NCBI RefSeq assembly: GCF_003234445.2
Contig: NZ_CP126269.1
Location: 2,914,001-2,978,000, forward strand
DNA length: 64,000 nucleotides
Direction: 5' to 3'
Origin: Curtobacterium sp. MCLR17_036
GTDB taxonomy: Bacteria > Actinomycetota > Actinomycetes > Actinomycetales > Microbacteriaceae
The position numbers and the translations under genes were made by a program. Shown here one piece after another: positions 24,807 through 32,238 of the stretch; position 1 is the stretch's first letter; the number at the start of each line of letters is the position of its first letter. The notes beneath the pieces were generated by a model. That model did not search any database. It was not told where the DNA came from and saw only the letters and a program-made list of their open reading frames with translations.

Positions 24807-25786
24807 CAAGCGCGGGCTCCGATCGTGGTGGTCCAGGTGGCTGCGGCCCCTGCGCCGCGGAGTGCGGCCGCGATGCGGTCCGCGTGGTCGTCGTCGGTGG
24901 CGAGCGCCAGCACGCACCCGCCCCGGCCGCCGCCGGTCAGCTTCGCGCCGAGGGCGTCCGCTGCTCGAGCGGCGTCGACGAGCCGGTCCAGGTCGTCACT
25001 CGACACGTCGAGTGCGGCGAGCAGGCCGTGCGCGGCGTCCATGGTGACACCGAGCGCCTGGGCGTCGCCGTCCTCGAGTGTCCCCCGCGCGCGTCGCGCC
25101 AGGTCGCCGATCCGGTCGACGACGGCGCCGATGCGCGCCGGGTCCGCGTCGTGCAGGGCGCGCACCGCGGCGACGGCCTCGCGGGTGTGTCCGGGGACGC
25201 CGGTGTCGGCGACGACGAACGTGAAGCGCGCGCCGAGGGCGACGGGTCCGATGTGGCCGCCCTCGAACCAGACCGGGGCGGACGCGACGACGCCGCGGGC
25301 GTCGAGCCCGGACGGCCGGCCGTGCGCGACCCGCTCGCAGGTCTGGATGAGTTCGTGGTGGGCCTCGACGTCGAGCGTCTCGCCCAGGGCGTCGGCGACC
25401 GCAGCGGTGACGGCGGCGGCCACGGCGGCGCTCGACCCCATGCCGCGGGCGGTCGGGACCTCGCTGTCGACGCGGACGTGGAAGTGGCGGTCGGTCACCC
25501 CGAAGTGCTCGAGGGTGGCGGTGACGGCGGTGACGGTCGGCATGACGGCGGACGGTGCCAGGTCGAGCGGCCCGGTGTGCACCGTCGACTCGAGGGAATG
25601 CCCCGGTCGTGCGGCGTCCGCGGCGACCGGCGTGACGGTCGCGACGACCCGCGCGTCGAGCACCGGCAGGACGAGTGCGGGTGCGCCGTACACCACGGCG
25701 TGCTCACCGATCAGGATCGTCTTGCCGTGGGACGACGCCGTTCCGGTCCGGGGGGTCGTGGTGTTGTCGAGGTCGCTGTTGGTCAT
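24806..25786 (-). CDS. mvaK1: Mevalonate kinase
   Basis: A 326-residue GHMP kinase and the first gene of the mevalonate operon. It shows HGKTILIGEHAVVYGAPAL at residues 20-38, the ATP loop PTARGMGSSAAVAAAVTAAV and the C-terminal KLTGGGRGGCVLALA. The start is 147 bp from the divergent ohrR gene; the promoter should lie in 25787-25900. All five genes overlap each other, so one long mRNA and coupled translation are expected. Confidence 0.95.
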   Translation of the reverse strand: MTNSDLDNTTTPRTGTASSHGKTILIGEHAVVYGAPALVLPVLDARVVATVTPVAADAARPGHSLESTVHTGPLDLAPSAVMPTVTAVTATLEHFGVTDRHFHVRVDSEVPTARGMGSSAAVAAAVTAAVADALGETLDVEAHHELIQTCERVAHGRPSGLDARGVVASAPVWFEGGHIGPVALGARFTFVVADTGVPGHTREAVAAVRALHDADPARIGAVVDRIGDLARRARGTLEDGDAQALGVTMDAAHGLLAALDVSSDDLDRLVDAARAADALGAKLTGGGRGGCVLALATDDDHADRIAAALRGAGAAATWTTTIGARA

Positions 25787-25897
25787 CGTGGGTCACGTCA
25801 GCCTAACCGTCCCGGCCGTCGGGCGTGCTCGGCGATCCGGCCGCACTGACCCGACGCCGACGCCGAGGCCCGGAGCCGAGTCGCGGCGCCGGGTAGG

Positions 25898-25922
25898 TTG
25901 CGCACAACTCGGTTGCGTGCAA
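25898..25922. promoter_or_regulatory. ohrR: Putative OhrR operator: two near-palindromic boxes
   Basis: TTGCGCACAA (25898-25907) and TTGCGTGCAA (25913-25922) are near-palindromic decamers 15 bp apart, just upstream of the ohrR start. Regulators of this family are known to bind such A/T-flanked inverted repeats next to their own gene; autoregulation is inferred. The boxes also lie upstream of the divergent mevalonate operon. Confidence 0.6.
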
Positions 25923-25932
25923 TCCTTGTGGC

Positions 25933-26391
25933 GTGCCCGTGACCGACGAGATGGTGTGCTTCTCCCTCTACGCGGCGAGCCGTGCGACCACGCAGGCCTA
26001 CCGCACCCTGCTCGAGCCGTGGGGCCTGACGTACCCGCAGTACCTCGTGCTCGTGACCCTGTGGATCGAGGGCGACCAGACCGTCTCGGGTCTCGGCGAC
26101 CACCTGCAGCTCGACTCCGGCACGCTCTCCCCCCTGCTCCGCCGGATGGAGCAGTCCGACCTGGTCCGCCGCGAGCGCCGCAGCCCCGACGAGCGCGTCG
26201 TCACGGTCACCCTCGGTGACCGCGGCCGCTCGATCCGCGGCGAGCTCGGGCACGTCCCGGCGTCGATCGCGGCCGGCATGGGCCTGCCCGACGAGCAGGC
26301 CGCCGCGGAGCTCATCGCGACGCTGCACCGGCTGACCGAGACCATGCACGCCGCCACCAGGGACCCGGCCGGCGCGGCCGACCCCGCCTGA
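25933..26391 (+). CDS. ohrR: MarR/OhrR family organic-hydroperoxide sensor
   Basis: A 152-residue MarR-type repressor. The N terminus VCFSLYAASRATTQAYRTLL followed by GLTYPQYLVLVTLW is the OhrR signature, and Cys9 corresponds to the peroxide-sensing cysteine. The winged HTH spans about residues 50-105 (LGDHLQLDSGTLSPLLRRME, SPDERVV). A GTG at 25933 is used; GTG 25939 or ATG 25951 are also possible and no ribosome site is obvious, so a leaderless transcript is likely. It precedes ohr on the same strand; oxidation of the Cys should release the operator. Confidence 0.92.
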   Translation: MPVTDEMVCFSLYAASRATTQAYRTLLEPWGLTYPQYLVLVTLWIEGDQTVSGLGDHLQLDSGTLSPLLRRMEQSDLVRRERRSPDERVVTVTLGDRGRSIRGELGHVPASIAAGMGLPDEQAAAELIATLHRLTETMHAATRDPAGAADPA

Positions 26392-26500
26392 CCGACCGGC
26401 GTCGACACCCAGACCCCGAGCCCCGTCGCCCCACCCGGTCCCCGGGACGGGGCTCGGCCACCGCCCCACGCAGGCACTGCCCCCCGAAGGAAGGAACACC

Positions 26501-26923
26501 ATGGACGTCCTCTACACCGCAGAGGCCCTCGCCACCGGCGAAGGCCGGAACGGCCACGTCGCCACGAGCGACGGCACCGTCGAATTCGACCTCGCCATCC
26601 CGAAGGAGATGGGCGGCTCCGGCAACGGCGCGAACCCCGAGCAGCTGTTCGCCGCCGGCTACGCCGCGTGCTTCCACTCCGCGCTGCAGGGCGTCGCCCG
26701 CAGCCAGAAGGTCAGGATCACCGACTCGTCGGTCGGCGGACGCGTGCAGATCGGCCCGAACGGCGACGGCGGCTACCAGCTCGCCGTCATGCTCGAGGTC
26801 GTCATCCCCGGCATGGAGCACGACCAGGCCCAGGCCCTCGCCGACGCCGCCCACCAGGTGTGCCCGTACTCGAACGCGACCCGCGGCAACATCGAGGTCA
26901 CCATCACCGTCTCGGAGGACTGA
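26501..26923 (+). CDS. ohr: Organic hydroperoxide resistance protein
   Basis: A 140-residue OsmC/Ohr thiol peroxidase that reduces fatty-acid and other organic hydroperoxides in the cytoplasm. Both catalytic cysteines are present: Cys57 in AAGYAACFHSAL and Cys121 in QVCPYSNATRGN; the N-terminal strand MDVLYTAEALATGEGRNGHV is typical. GAAGGAAGG precedes the ATG. It lies downstream of ohrR and two bases before an oxidoreductase gene. Confidence 0.96.
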   Translation: MDVLYTAEALATGEGRNGHVATSDGTVEFDLAIPKEMGGSGNGANPEQLFAAGYAACFHSALQGVARSQKVRITDSSVGGRVQIGPNGDGGYQLAVMLEVVIPGMEHDQAQALADAAHQVCPYSNATRGNIEVTITVSED

Positions 26924-26925
26924 GC

Positions 26926-27924
26926 ATGACCGACACCACCCCCACCACCATGCGCGCCGTCGTCCACGACACCTTCGCCGAGCCCGCCGACGTGCTGCAC
27001 GTCGAGCAGCGCCCCGTGCCGACCCCGGCCGCCGGCAAGGTCCTCGTGCGCACGGTCCTCTCCCCCATCCACAACCACGACCTGTGGACCGTCCGCGGCA
27101 CCTACGGCTTCAAGCCGGAGCTCCCCGCAGCGTCCGGCACCGAGGCGCTCGGCGTCGTCGAGGCGCTCGGCGAGGGCGTCACGAACCTGCAGGTCGGCCA
27201 GCGCGTCGCCGGCGGCGCCTTCGGCGTCTGGGCCGAGTACTACACCGCGAACGCCGCCGGGCTCGTCCCCGTGCCGGACGCGATGACCGACGAGGCCGCC
27301 GCCCAGCTCGTGTCGATGCCGTTCAGCGCCATCAGCCTGCTGCACTCGCTCGACCTGCACGAGGGCGACTGGATCATCCAGAACGCCGCCAACGGCGCGG
27401 TCGGTCGCATGGTCGCCCAGCTCGGCGCCGCCCGCGGCATCAACGTCATCGGACTCGTCCGCCGCGCCGCCGGCGTCGACGAGCTCCGCGAGCAGGGCAT
27501 CGAGCGCATCGTCGCCACCGACGCCGACGACTGGCAGGACCAGGTCGCCGCGATCACCGGTGGCGCCCCGGTCACCGCCGGTGTCGAGTCGGTGGGCGGC
27601 AAGGCCGCCGGCGACATCGCCTCGGTGCTCGGCGAGGACGCCACCCTCGTCGTCTTCGGCGCGATGGCGTCGCCGACGCTCGAGATCCCGTCGGGGAAGG
27701 TCATCTTCGGCCAGCTCACGGTGAAGGGCTTCTGGGGTTCGGTCGTCAGCAGGACCATGCCGGCCGAGACGAAGGGGCAGCTCTTCGGTGAGCTCATCAC
27801 CCGCGTGCTCGACGGCTCGCTGACGCTCCCCGTCGCGGAAACGTTCGCCTTCGAGGACGTCCAGGACGCCGTCCGTGCCAGCGACACCGCCGGCCGCGTC
27901 GGCAAGGTGCTCCTGCGCCCGTAG
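26926..27924 (+). CDS. Zinc-type alcohol dehydrogenase-like (MDR) oxidoreductase
   Basis: A 332-residue medium-chain dehydrogenase/reductase. The N-terminal GroES-like fold (residues 10-130) has SPIHNHDLWTVRGTYGFKPE and GTEALGVVEALGEGV; the Rossmann domain shows IIQNAANGAVGRMVAQLGAA. The structural zinc cysteines are absent, so it belongs with quinone oxidoreductases or enoyl reductases using NADPH. It starts two bases after the ohr stop (GGAGG within the ohr end), so it is co-induced with ohr; it may reduce the carbonyl or enal products of lipid peroxidation (inference). Confidence 0.9.
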   Translation: MTDTTPTTMRAVVHDTFAEPADVLHVEQRPVPTPAAGKVLVRTVLSPIHNHDLWTVRGTYGFKPELPAASGTEALGVVEALGEGVTNLQVGQRVAGGAFGVWAEYYTANAAGLVPVPDAMTDEAAAQLVSMPFSAISLLHSLDLHEGDWIIQNAANGAVGRMVAQLGAARGINVIGLVRRAAGVDELREQGIERIVATDADDWQDQVAAITGGAPVTAGVESVGGKAAGDIASVLGEDATLVVFGAMASPTLEIPSGKVIFGQLTVKGFWGSVVSRTMPAETKGQLFGELITRVLDGSLTLPVAETFAFEDVQDAVRASDTAGRVGKVLLRP

Positions 27925-27935
27925 CGCGACCAGCA

Positions 27936-27983
27936 GACGGACGGGAGGCCCGTGGCGGATCCGCCACGGGCCTCCCGTCCGTC
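27936..27983. terminator. 48-bp perfect palindrome, copy 1 (bidirectional terminator)
   Basis: Two perfect 24-base arms meet at GGATCC; the outer arm begins GACGGACGGGAGGCCCG. It lies between the convergent oxidoreductase and ZIP genes. An identical copy is at 32176-32223, also between convergent genes. It can fold in either transcript; no T tract is present, as is usual for GC-rich actinobacterial terminators. Confidence 0.8.
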
Positions 27984-28003
27984 CTGGGGTGCGTCCGTCG
28001 GCG

Positions 28004-28744
28004 TCAGCCGCCGATCACGTGGATGCCGTAGGCGGCGAAGAAGCCGAGGACGGCGATGAGGCCCGTCCAGGGTCCGGTCTTCCGGAACGCCTCCGGCAGC
28101 ATCGTGTCGGCGAGCATCGCCAGGATCGCTCCGGCGGCGACGGCGGTCACGGCGCTCTGCGCCCCGGCCGGGGCCTGCCCGAGGATCGCGTACCCGCCGA
28201 GTGCCGACAGGGCGCAGGCGAGGGCGATGGCCCCCCACACCGTGAAGACGTAGCGGGCGCCGCGGCCGTTCGCCTTCATGTCCGAGGTGCTCGACAGCCC
28301 CTCCGGCAGGTTCGAGATGATGACGGCCGCGACGACCGCGATGGACAGCGACCCACCGGCGGCGAGTCCGACGCCCTGCACCGCCGTCTCGGGGATCCCG
28401 TCGAGCAGTGCGCCGAGGGCGATGCCGAGCCCCGTGCCGGACCCCGTCGAGCCGGTCCCGCTGCGTTTCTTGCGCGCCCCGCGGCGTTCGAGCAGGACGT
28501 CGAGCCCGACGTAGACCACCGCGCCCCCGAGGAACCCGGCCATCGCCGTCCAGAACGTGCCGGACCGGGTGGCCTCGGCGACCAGGTCGAAGGAGAGCGC
28601 GGAGATGAGGACGCCCGCGCCGAAGGCGGTGATCGTGGCGACGACGGTGCGCGGCACGCGGACGAACCAGGCGATCGCGGCGCCGACGACGAGGGCGAGA
28701 CCGGACGCGAGACCGGCCCCGGACGCCAGGAGGAGGGGATGCAC
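28004..28744 (-). CDS. ZIP family divalent metal transporter
   Basis: A 246-residue membrane protein with about eight hydrophobic segments. The two metal-site helices are visible: ALGALLDGIPETAVQGVGLA and IISNLPEGLSSTSDMKANG, with conserved Asn, Pro and Glu residues of ZIP proteins. It should move zinc or another divalent cation into the cytoplasm. The first motif has Asp where many ZIPs have His (HNIPEG), so substrate preference may differ. It follows the sugar porter on the reverse strand but a strong terminator separates them. Confidence 0.88.
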   Translation of the reverse strand: MHPLLLASGAGLASGLALVVGAAIAWFVRVPRTVVATITAFGAGVLISALSFDLVAEATRSGTFWTAMAGFLGGAVVYVGLDVLLERRGARKKRSGTGSTGSGTGLGIALGALLDGIPETAVQGVGLAAGGSLSIAVVAAVIISNLPEGLSSTSDMKANGRGARYVFTVWGAIALACALSALGGYAILGQAPAGAQSAVTAVAAGAILAMLADTMLPEAFRKTGPWTGLIAVLGFFAAYGIHVIGG

Positions 28745-28812
28745 GCGTCGAGTGTAGGAACCGGGTGGTGCGTGCGCTCCGAGGTCACCCGGACACGCAT
28801 TGCGTGCCCATG

Positions 28813-28863
28813 GTGAGCAGAAGACGTCGGGTGCCCCGGGGCGACCCGACGTCTTCTGCTCAC
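28813..28863. terminator. 20-bp-stem terminator of the sugar porter gene
   Basis: A perfect 20-base inverted repeat (28813-28832 with 28844-28863, 11-base GC loop) begins inside the stop codon of the reverse-strand sugar porter gene. Its strength and position indicate termination before the ZIP gene. Confidence 0.75.
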
Positions 28864-30341
28864 TCGGTGCGGCGTGGTGCGGACGAGCGGCGCGACTCCG
28901 TGACCGGGACCGTGAAGATGTTGCCGGTCGTGACGCCCTCCTCGACCTCTTCCAGGGTGCGGCCGCGACTCTCCGGCACGAACTTCCAGATGAACAGCAG
29001 GGCGAGCAGCCCGACGACCCCGAAGCCGAAGAAGGTCCCGGTGATGCCGGTGGCGGCGACCACCGTCGGGAAGTACAGCCCGATGCACGCGTTCGCGGTC
29101 CAGAGGCAGAACACCGAGATGCCCATGCCGAGCGCGCGGATCTGCGTGGGGAAGATCTCGGACAGGACGACCCACACCGCGATGTTGAGGAAGGTCTGCA
29201 TCGAGCCGACGAACGCGACCACCAGGAACAGGATGACCCAGGGGCGGGCGGGGTTGCCCTCGGGCAGGGCGACCGAGGCGATGCCGATGAGGAAGTGGCA
29301 GATCGTCGTCAGCGTGAACCCGAGGAGCAACGTCGTGCGGCGGTTGATCTTCTCCATGTTGGACAGCGCGATGACGCCGCCGACCACGGCGATCACGCCG
29401 GGGGCGATGTTCGCGATGAGGGCGGCCGACGCCTGGAACCCGGACTCGATGAGCACGGTCTGGCCGTAGTACATGATCGAGTTGATGCCGGTGAGCTGCT
29501 GCGCGACCCCGAGTCCGGCACCGATGAGCACGATGCGGACGAGCCACTTGTTGCCCCGCAGCGTCTGCCATCCACTGACGCGCTCGGCCTTCGCCTCGAG
29601 CTCGTTGCTCCGCGTGACGTCGTCGAGCTCGGCGCGGGCCCGTTCGGTGGTCCGGACCTGCTCGAGGACCGAGAGCGCCTCGGCGGTGCGGCCCTTCGAC
29701 GCGAGCCAGCGCGGCGACTCCGGCACCCGCAGCATCCCGACGAACAACGCGATCGCGGGGAGCGCGCAGACGGCCAGCATGACGCGCCAGACGCCGTCGC
29801 CCTCGCCCCACAGGTTGCCGATGACCGCGTTGACCACGTAGGCGGCGAGCTGCCCGATCACGATCATGAGCTCGTTGCGGCCCGACAGCGACCCGCGGAT
29901 CTCGTAGGGCGCGAGCTCGGCGAGGAACACCGGCACCACCGTCGATGCGCCGCCCACCGCGAGGCCGAGGAGCACGCGGCCCACGACGATCACGCCGAAC
30001 GTCGGCGCGGCGACGCAGATGAGCGTGCCGACGAAGAACGTGACGGCGAGGCCGATGATCGCCCTGCGACGTCCCCATCCGTCGGCGATGCGACCGCCGA
30101 GCACGGCACCGATCGCGGCACCGAACAGCAGCGAGCTGGTGACCACGCCCTCGGTGAAGGTGGTGAGACCGAGCTCGGCCCGCATCGGGTTCAGGGCACC
30201 GTTGATGACGCCGGTGTCGTAGCCGAACAGCAGGCCGCCGAACGTGGCGACGAGTGCCAGCACGCCGAGTCGTCGGCGGTGTGGACCGGTGCCGATCGGG
30301 GGCAGTGCGACGGCCCGGGCCGTCGGTTCGATGTCGACCAT
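28860..30341 (-). CDS. MFS sugar porter (xylose/inositol/glucose type)
   Basis: A 493-residue 12-helix proton symporter of the sugar porter family. Diagnostic motifs: GGLLFGYDTGVINGAL in helix 1, GRIADGWGRRRAIIG after helix 2, PESPRWLASKGR after helix 6, QQLTGINSIMYYG in helix 7 and PESRGRTLEEVEE after helix 12. The start at 30341 has GAAGGAGT upstream. The promoter region holds a 20-bp inverted repeat, so sugar-dependent repression is likely; the regulator is not adjacent. The precise sugar is unknown. Confidence 0.93.
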   Translation of the reverse strand: MVDIEPTARAVALPPIGTGPHRRRLGVLALVATFGGLLFGYDTGVINGALNPMRAELGLTTFTEGVVTSSLLFGAAIGAVLGGRIADGWGRRRAIIGLAVTFFVGTLICVAAPTFGVIVVGRVLLGLAVGGASTVVPVFLAELAPYEIRGSLSGRNELMIVIGQLAAYVVNAVIGNLWGEGDGVWRVMLAVCALPAIALFVGMLRVPESPRWLASKGRTAEALSVLEQVRTTERARAELDDVTRSNELEAKAERVSGWQTLRGNKWLVRIVLIGAGLGVAQQLTGINSIMYYGQTVLIESGFQASAALIANIAPGVIAVVGGVIALSNMEKINRRTTLLLGFTLTTICHFLIGIASVALPEGNPARPWVILFLVVAFVGSMQTFLNIAVWVVLSEIFPTQIRALGMGISVFCLWTANACIGLYFPTVVAATGITGTFFGFGVVGLLALLFIWKFVPESRGRTLEEVEEGVTTGNIFTVPVTESRRSSAPRRTE

Positions 30342-30401
30342 TCGGTGACTCCTTCGTCGGTGATCGCGCCGCAGCGCGTGGACCGATGGTAACGCGGATA
30401 C

Positions 30402-30421
30402 ATGTCCTGTCAATTGGACAT
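30402..30421. promoter_or_regulatory. Operator-like inverted repeat upstream of the sugar porter
   Basis: ATGTCC-N8-GGACAT (30402-30407 and 30416-30421), 61 bp upstream of the porter start. The surrounding 30 bp are AT-rich for this genome. The size fits a dimeric GntR- or LacI-type repressor; the regulator must be encoded elsewhere. Confidence 0.5.
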
Positions 30422-30484
30422 TCTTACTTTCACGGTGTCTGACCGATCCACAGAAGACCTGGTGAGGACGGGTGCCCGCGAAGC

Positions 30485-30612
30485 GCTCGTCGCCGGCCCG
30501 GTCGTCGGTGTTCGTCACCGGCCCGGTCGTCAGTGCTCGTCACCGGCGCTCGTCGTCGGTGCTCGTCACCGGCGCTCGTCGTCGGTGTTCGTCACCGGCG
30601 CTCGCCGTCGGC
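30485..30612. repeat. Five tandem 25-26-bp repeats
   Basis: Five adjacent units beginning GYTCGTCRCCGG and ending with GTCGTCRGT or a close variant start at 30485, 30510, 30535, 30561 and 30587. They lie between the sugar porter promoter and a hypothetical gene; the last unit overlaps that gene's 3' end. There are no spacers between units, so this is not a CRISPR array. Confidence 0.7.
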
Positions 30613-31095
30613 GGAACCGTCGCCGAGGACGTCCCCCAACGAGGACATGCCCGCGCCGTGGTCGGTCGAGCGTCGCACGGTCCGTCGGGCGGCCGCGCTG
30701 GCCGCACCGGACAGCGCCGGGTTCCGACGTGCGGCGTCGGCCACGCGACCGGCGTGCCCGGCGGCGGAGAGCAGCACGTTCGCGAGCGCGCGGGCGTCGC
30801 CACGCTCCGGCACCCCGGCGACGGACCACGCCGAGCGGACCTGCGCATCGGGTGTCACCCCACGACGGGTGCCCATGCGGTGCCAGTCCGACAGCACGCC
30901 CTCGGTGCGCGAGGCGGCACGGTCCGCCTCGCCGGCGCGCCGGCGGTCGACCGCGCGGACCGCTTCGTCGGTCAGGGAGTCGCGGCCGTGCATGGCGGCG
31001 GCACGCTCGCGGGCGGCGGTGTCGTCGCCACCGGCCTCGGCGATGCGGGCGGCGTGGGCAGCAGCGGCGGCGGCGAGGATGTCCGAACGGTCCAT
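30592..31095 (-). CDS. Hypothetical helical protein
   Basis: A 167-residue cytoplasmic protein of unknown family, rich in Ala, Arg and Asp: MDRSDILAAAAAAHAARIAE at the start, a central SDWHRMGTRRGVTPDAQVRS and ALANVLLSAAGHAGRVADAA, ending in an acidic, Gly-rich tail. It is predicted to be mostly alpha-helical without membrane segments. Composition-biased frames run on the other strand too; this one is chosen for its clean start, length and placement divergent from the LysM lipoprotein gene. Confidence 0.55.
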   Translation of the reverse strand: MDRSDILAAAAAAHAARIAEAGGDDTAARERAAAMHGRDSLTDEAVRAVDRRRAGEADRAASRTEGVLSDWHRMGTRRGVTPDAQVRSAWSVAGVPERGDARALANVLLSAAGHAGRVADAARRNPALSGAASAAARRTVRRSTDHGAGMSSLGDVLGDGSADGERR

Positions 31096-31216
31096 GCCTC
31101 GACGGTAGCCGCTCCGGCCGACACCGGACGCCCACCGCTGGGTCCCGGGACACAGCAGCGGGCGACCGCCTCGCTCGAGCGCCCGGGCACGTCTAGCATC
31201 GACGTGAGGGGTGATC

Positions 31217-32125
31217 ATGGAGCGGAGCCTGACGATCGGGGTCGTGCTGCTGGCGACGGCCGGCCTGGCGGGGTGCTCGCTGCTGCGGGGACCGGACGGA
31301 GCGCTGCCCGCGCCGTCCGGACCGGCGACCGCGCCGAGCCGCTCCGCCGAGGCGACACCGACCCCCACCCCGGACGGCGAGACCGACGGCGAGCTCCTCG
31401 AGTCCTCCGCACATCCGCGCACCCCGACACCGGAGCCCACGGAACGCGCGGCCCCCGCGCCGACCCTGACCCCGATCCCCGCCGGCACCGTGCTTGCGCA
31501 GGGCGACGTGGCCTCGCCGAAGGGCAGCGTCCACTTCCGCTTCCGGATCGTCGCGACGGGTGAGGACACCTTCACCGCGCAGTACTCCGGCTTCACCTCG
31601 ACGCTGCCGGTGCCGGTCGGGGTCGGCCTGTTCGACCTGCCCCGCGCGGTCGGCGACGGCCTGACCTACCACGGCGTCGGCGACCGGACCCTCGGCGGCG
31701 CGACGACGACGCCGACCTCGGTGGACGTCCCGCTCGACGGCTCCGGCGTCGACCCGTCGCACCTCGGCACGCTCGTCACGTACTCGGCGGCGGAGCCCGG
31801 CCAGGACGTCCCGGTGGAGATCGCCGCGGACAAGGTGCTCGCGGTCACGACGGTGCGCTGGTCCGTGCCCGCCCGGCAGACGAACGTGCACCCGGTGGAC
31901 GCCGGGTCCCGGCCCAACGCGACCGGCGCCGTCGCCGCGACGACCGCCGCGGGGGCGCCGCGTTCCTACACCGTGGCGCCGGACGACCTCATCGGCGACG
32001 TCGCTCGCCGCTTCGGCATCAGCGTGCGCGCGCTCGTCTGGCTGAACGAGGGCGTGCAGGTGTTCGGCGACGACCAGCACCTGTACGAGGGCACCACCCT
32101 GAACCTGGACCCGCTCGGCCGCTGA
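31217..32125 (+). CDS. LysM-domain lipoprotein
   Basis: A 302-residue cell-envelope lipoprotein. The signal MERSLTIGVVLLATAGLAGC has a lipobox LAGC (Cys20), followed by a long Pro/Thr/Ala linker (residues 25-95), a beta-rich middle domain (GSVHFRFRIVATGEDTFTAQ, about 95-215) and a C-terminal LysM (SYTVAPDDLIGDVARRFGIS, ALVWLNEG, about 250-300). LysM binds peptidoglycan, so the protein probably bridges membrane and wall. GAGGGG precedes the ATG. It appears monocistronic, ending at a 48-bp palindromic terminator. Confidence 0.88.
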   Translation: MERSLTIGVVLLATAGLAGCSLLRGPDGALPAPSGPATAPSRSAEATPTPTPDGETDGELLESSAHPRTPTPEPTERAAPAPTLTPIPAGTVLAQGDVASPKGSVHFRFRIVATGEDTFTAQYSGFTSTLPVPVGVGLFDLPRAVGDGLTYHGVGDRTLGGATTTPTSVDVPLDGSGVDPSHLGTLVTYSAAEPGQDVPVEIAADKVLAVTTVRWSVPARQTNVHPVDAGSRPNATGAVAATTAAGAPRSYTVAPDDLIGDVARRFGISVRALVWLNEGVQVFGDDQHLYEGTTLNLDPLGR

Positions 32126-32175
32126 GCGCGGCGCGGGACCAGCCCGCGTCCGCGCCGTGACCAGCGCGACCGCAC

Positions 32176-32223
32176 GACGGACGGGAGGCCCGTGGCGGAT
32201 CCGCCACGGGCCTCCCGTCCGTC
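32176..32223. terminator. 48-bp perfect palindrome, copy 2 (bidirectional terminator)
   Basis: Base-for-base identical to 27936-27983, centred on GGATCC, and again placed between convergent genes (LysM lipoprotein and pgi). Confidence 0.8.
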
Positions 32224-32238
32224 AGGTGGGGGCGTGCG

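Noticed and set aside
30485..30612. CRISPR-like array
   Set aside because: The 25-26-bp units follow each other directly without spacers.
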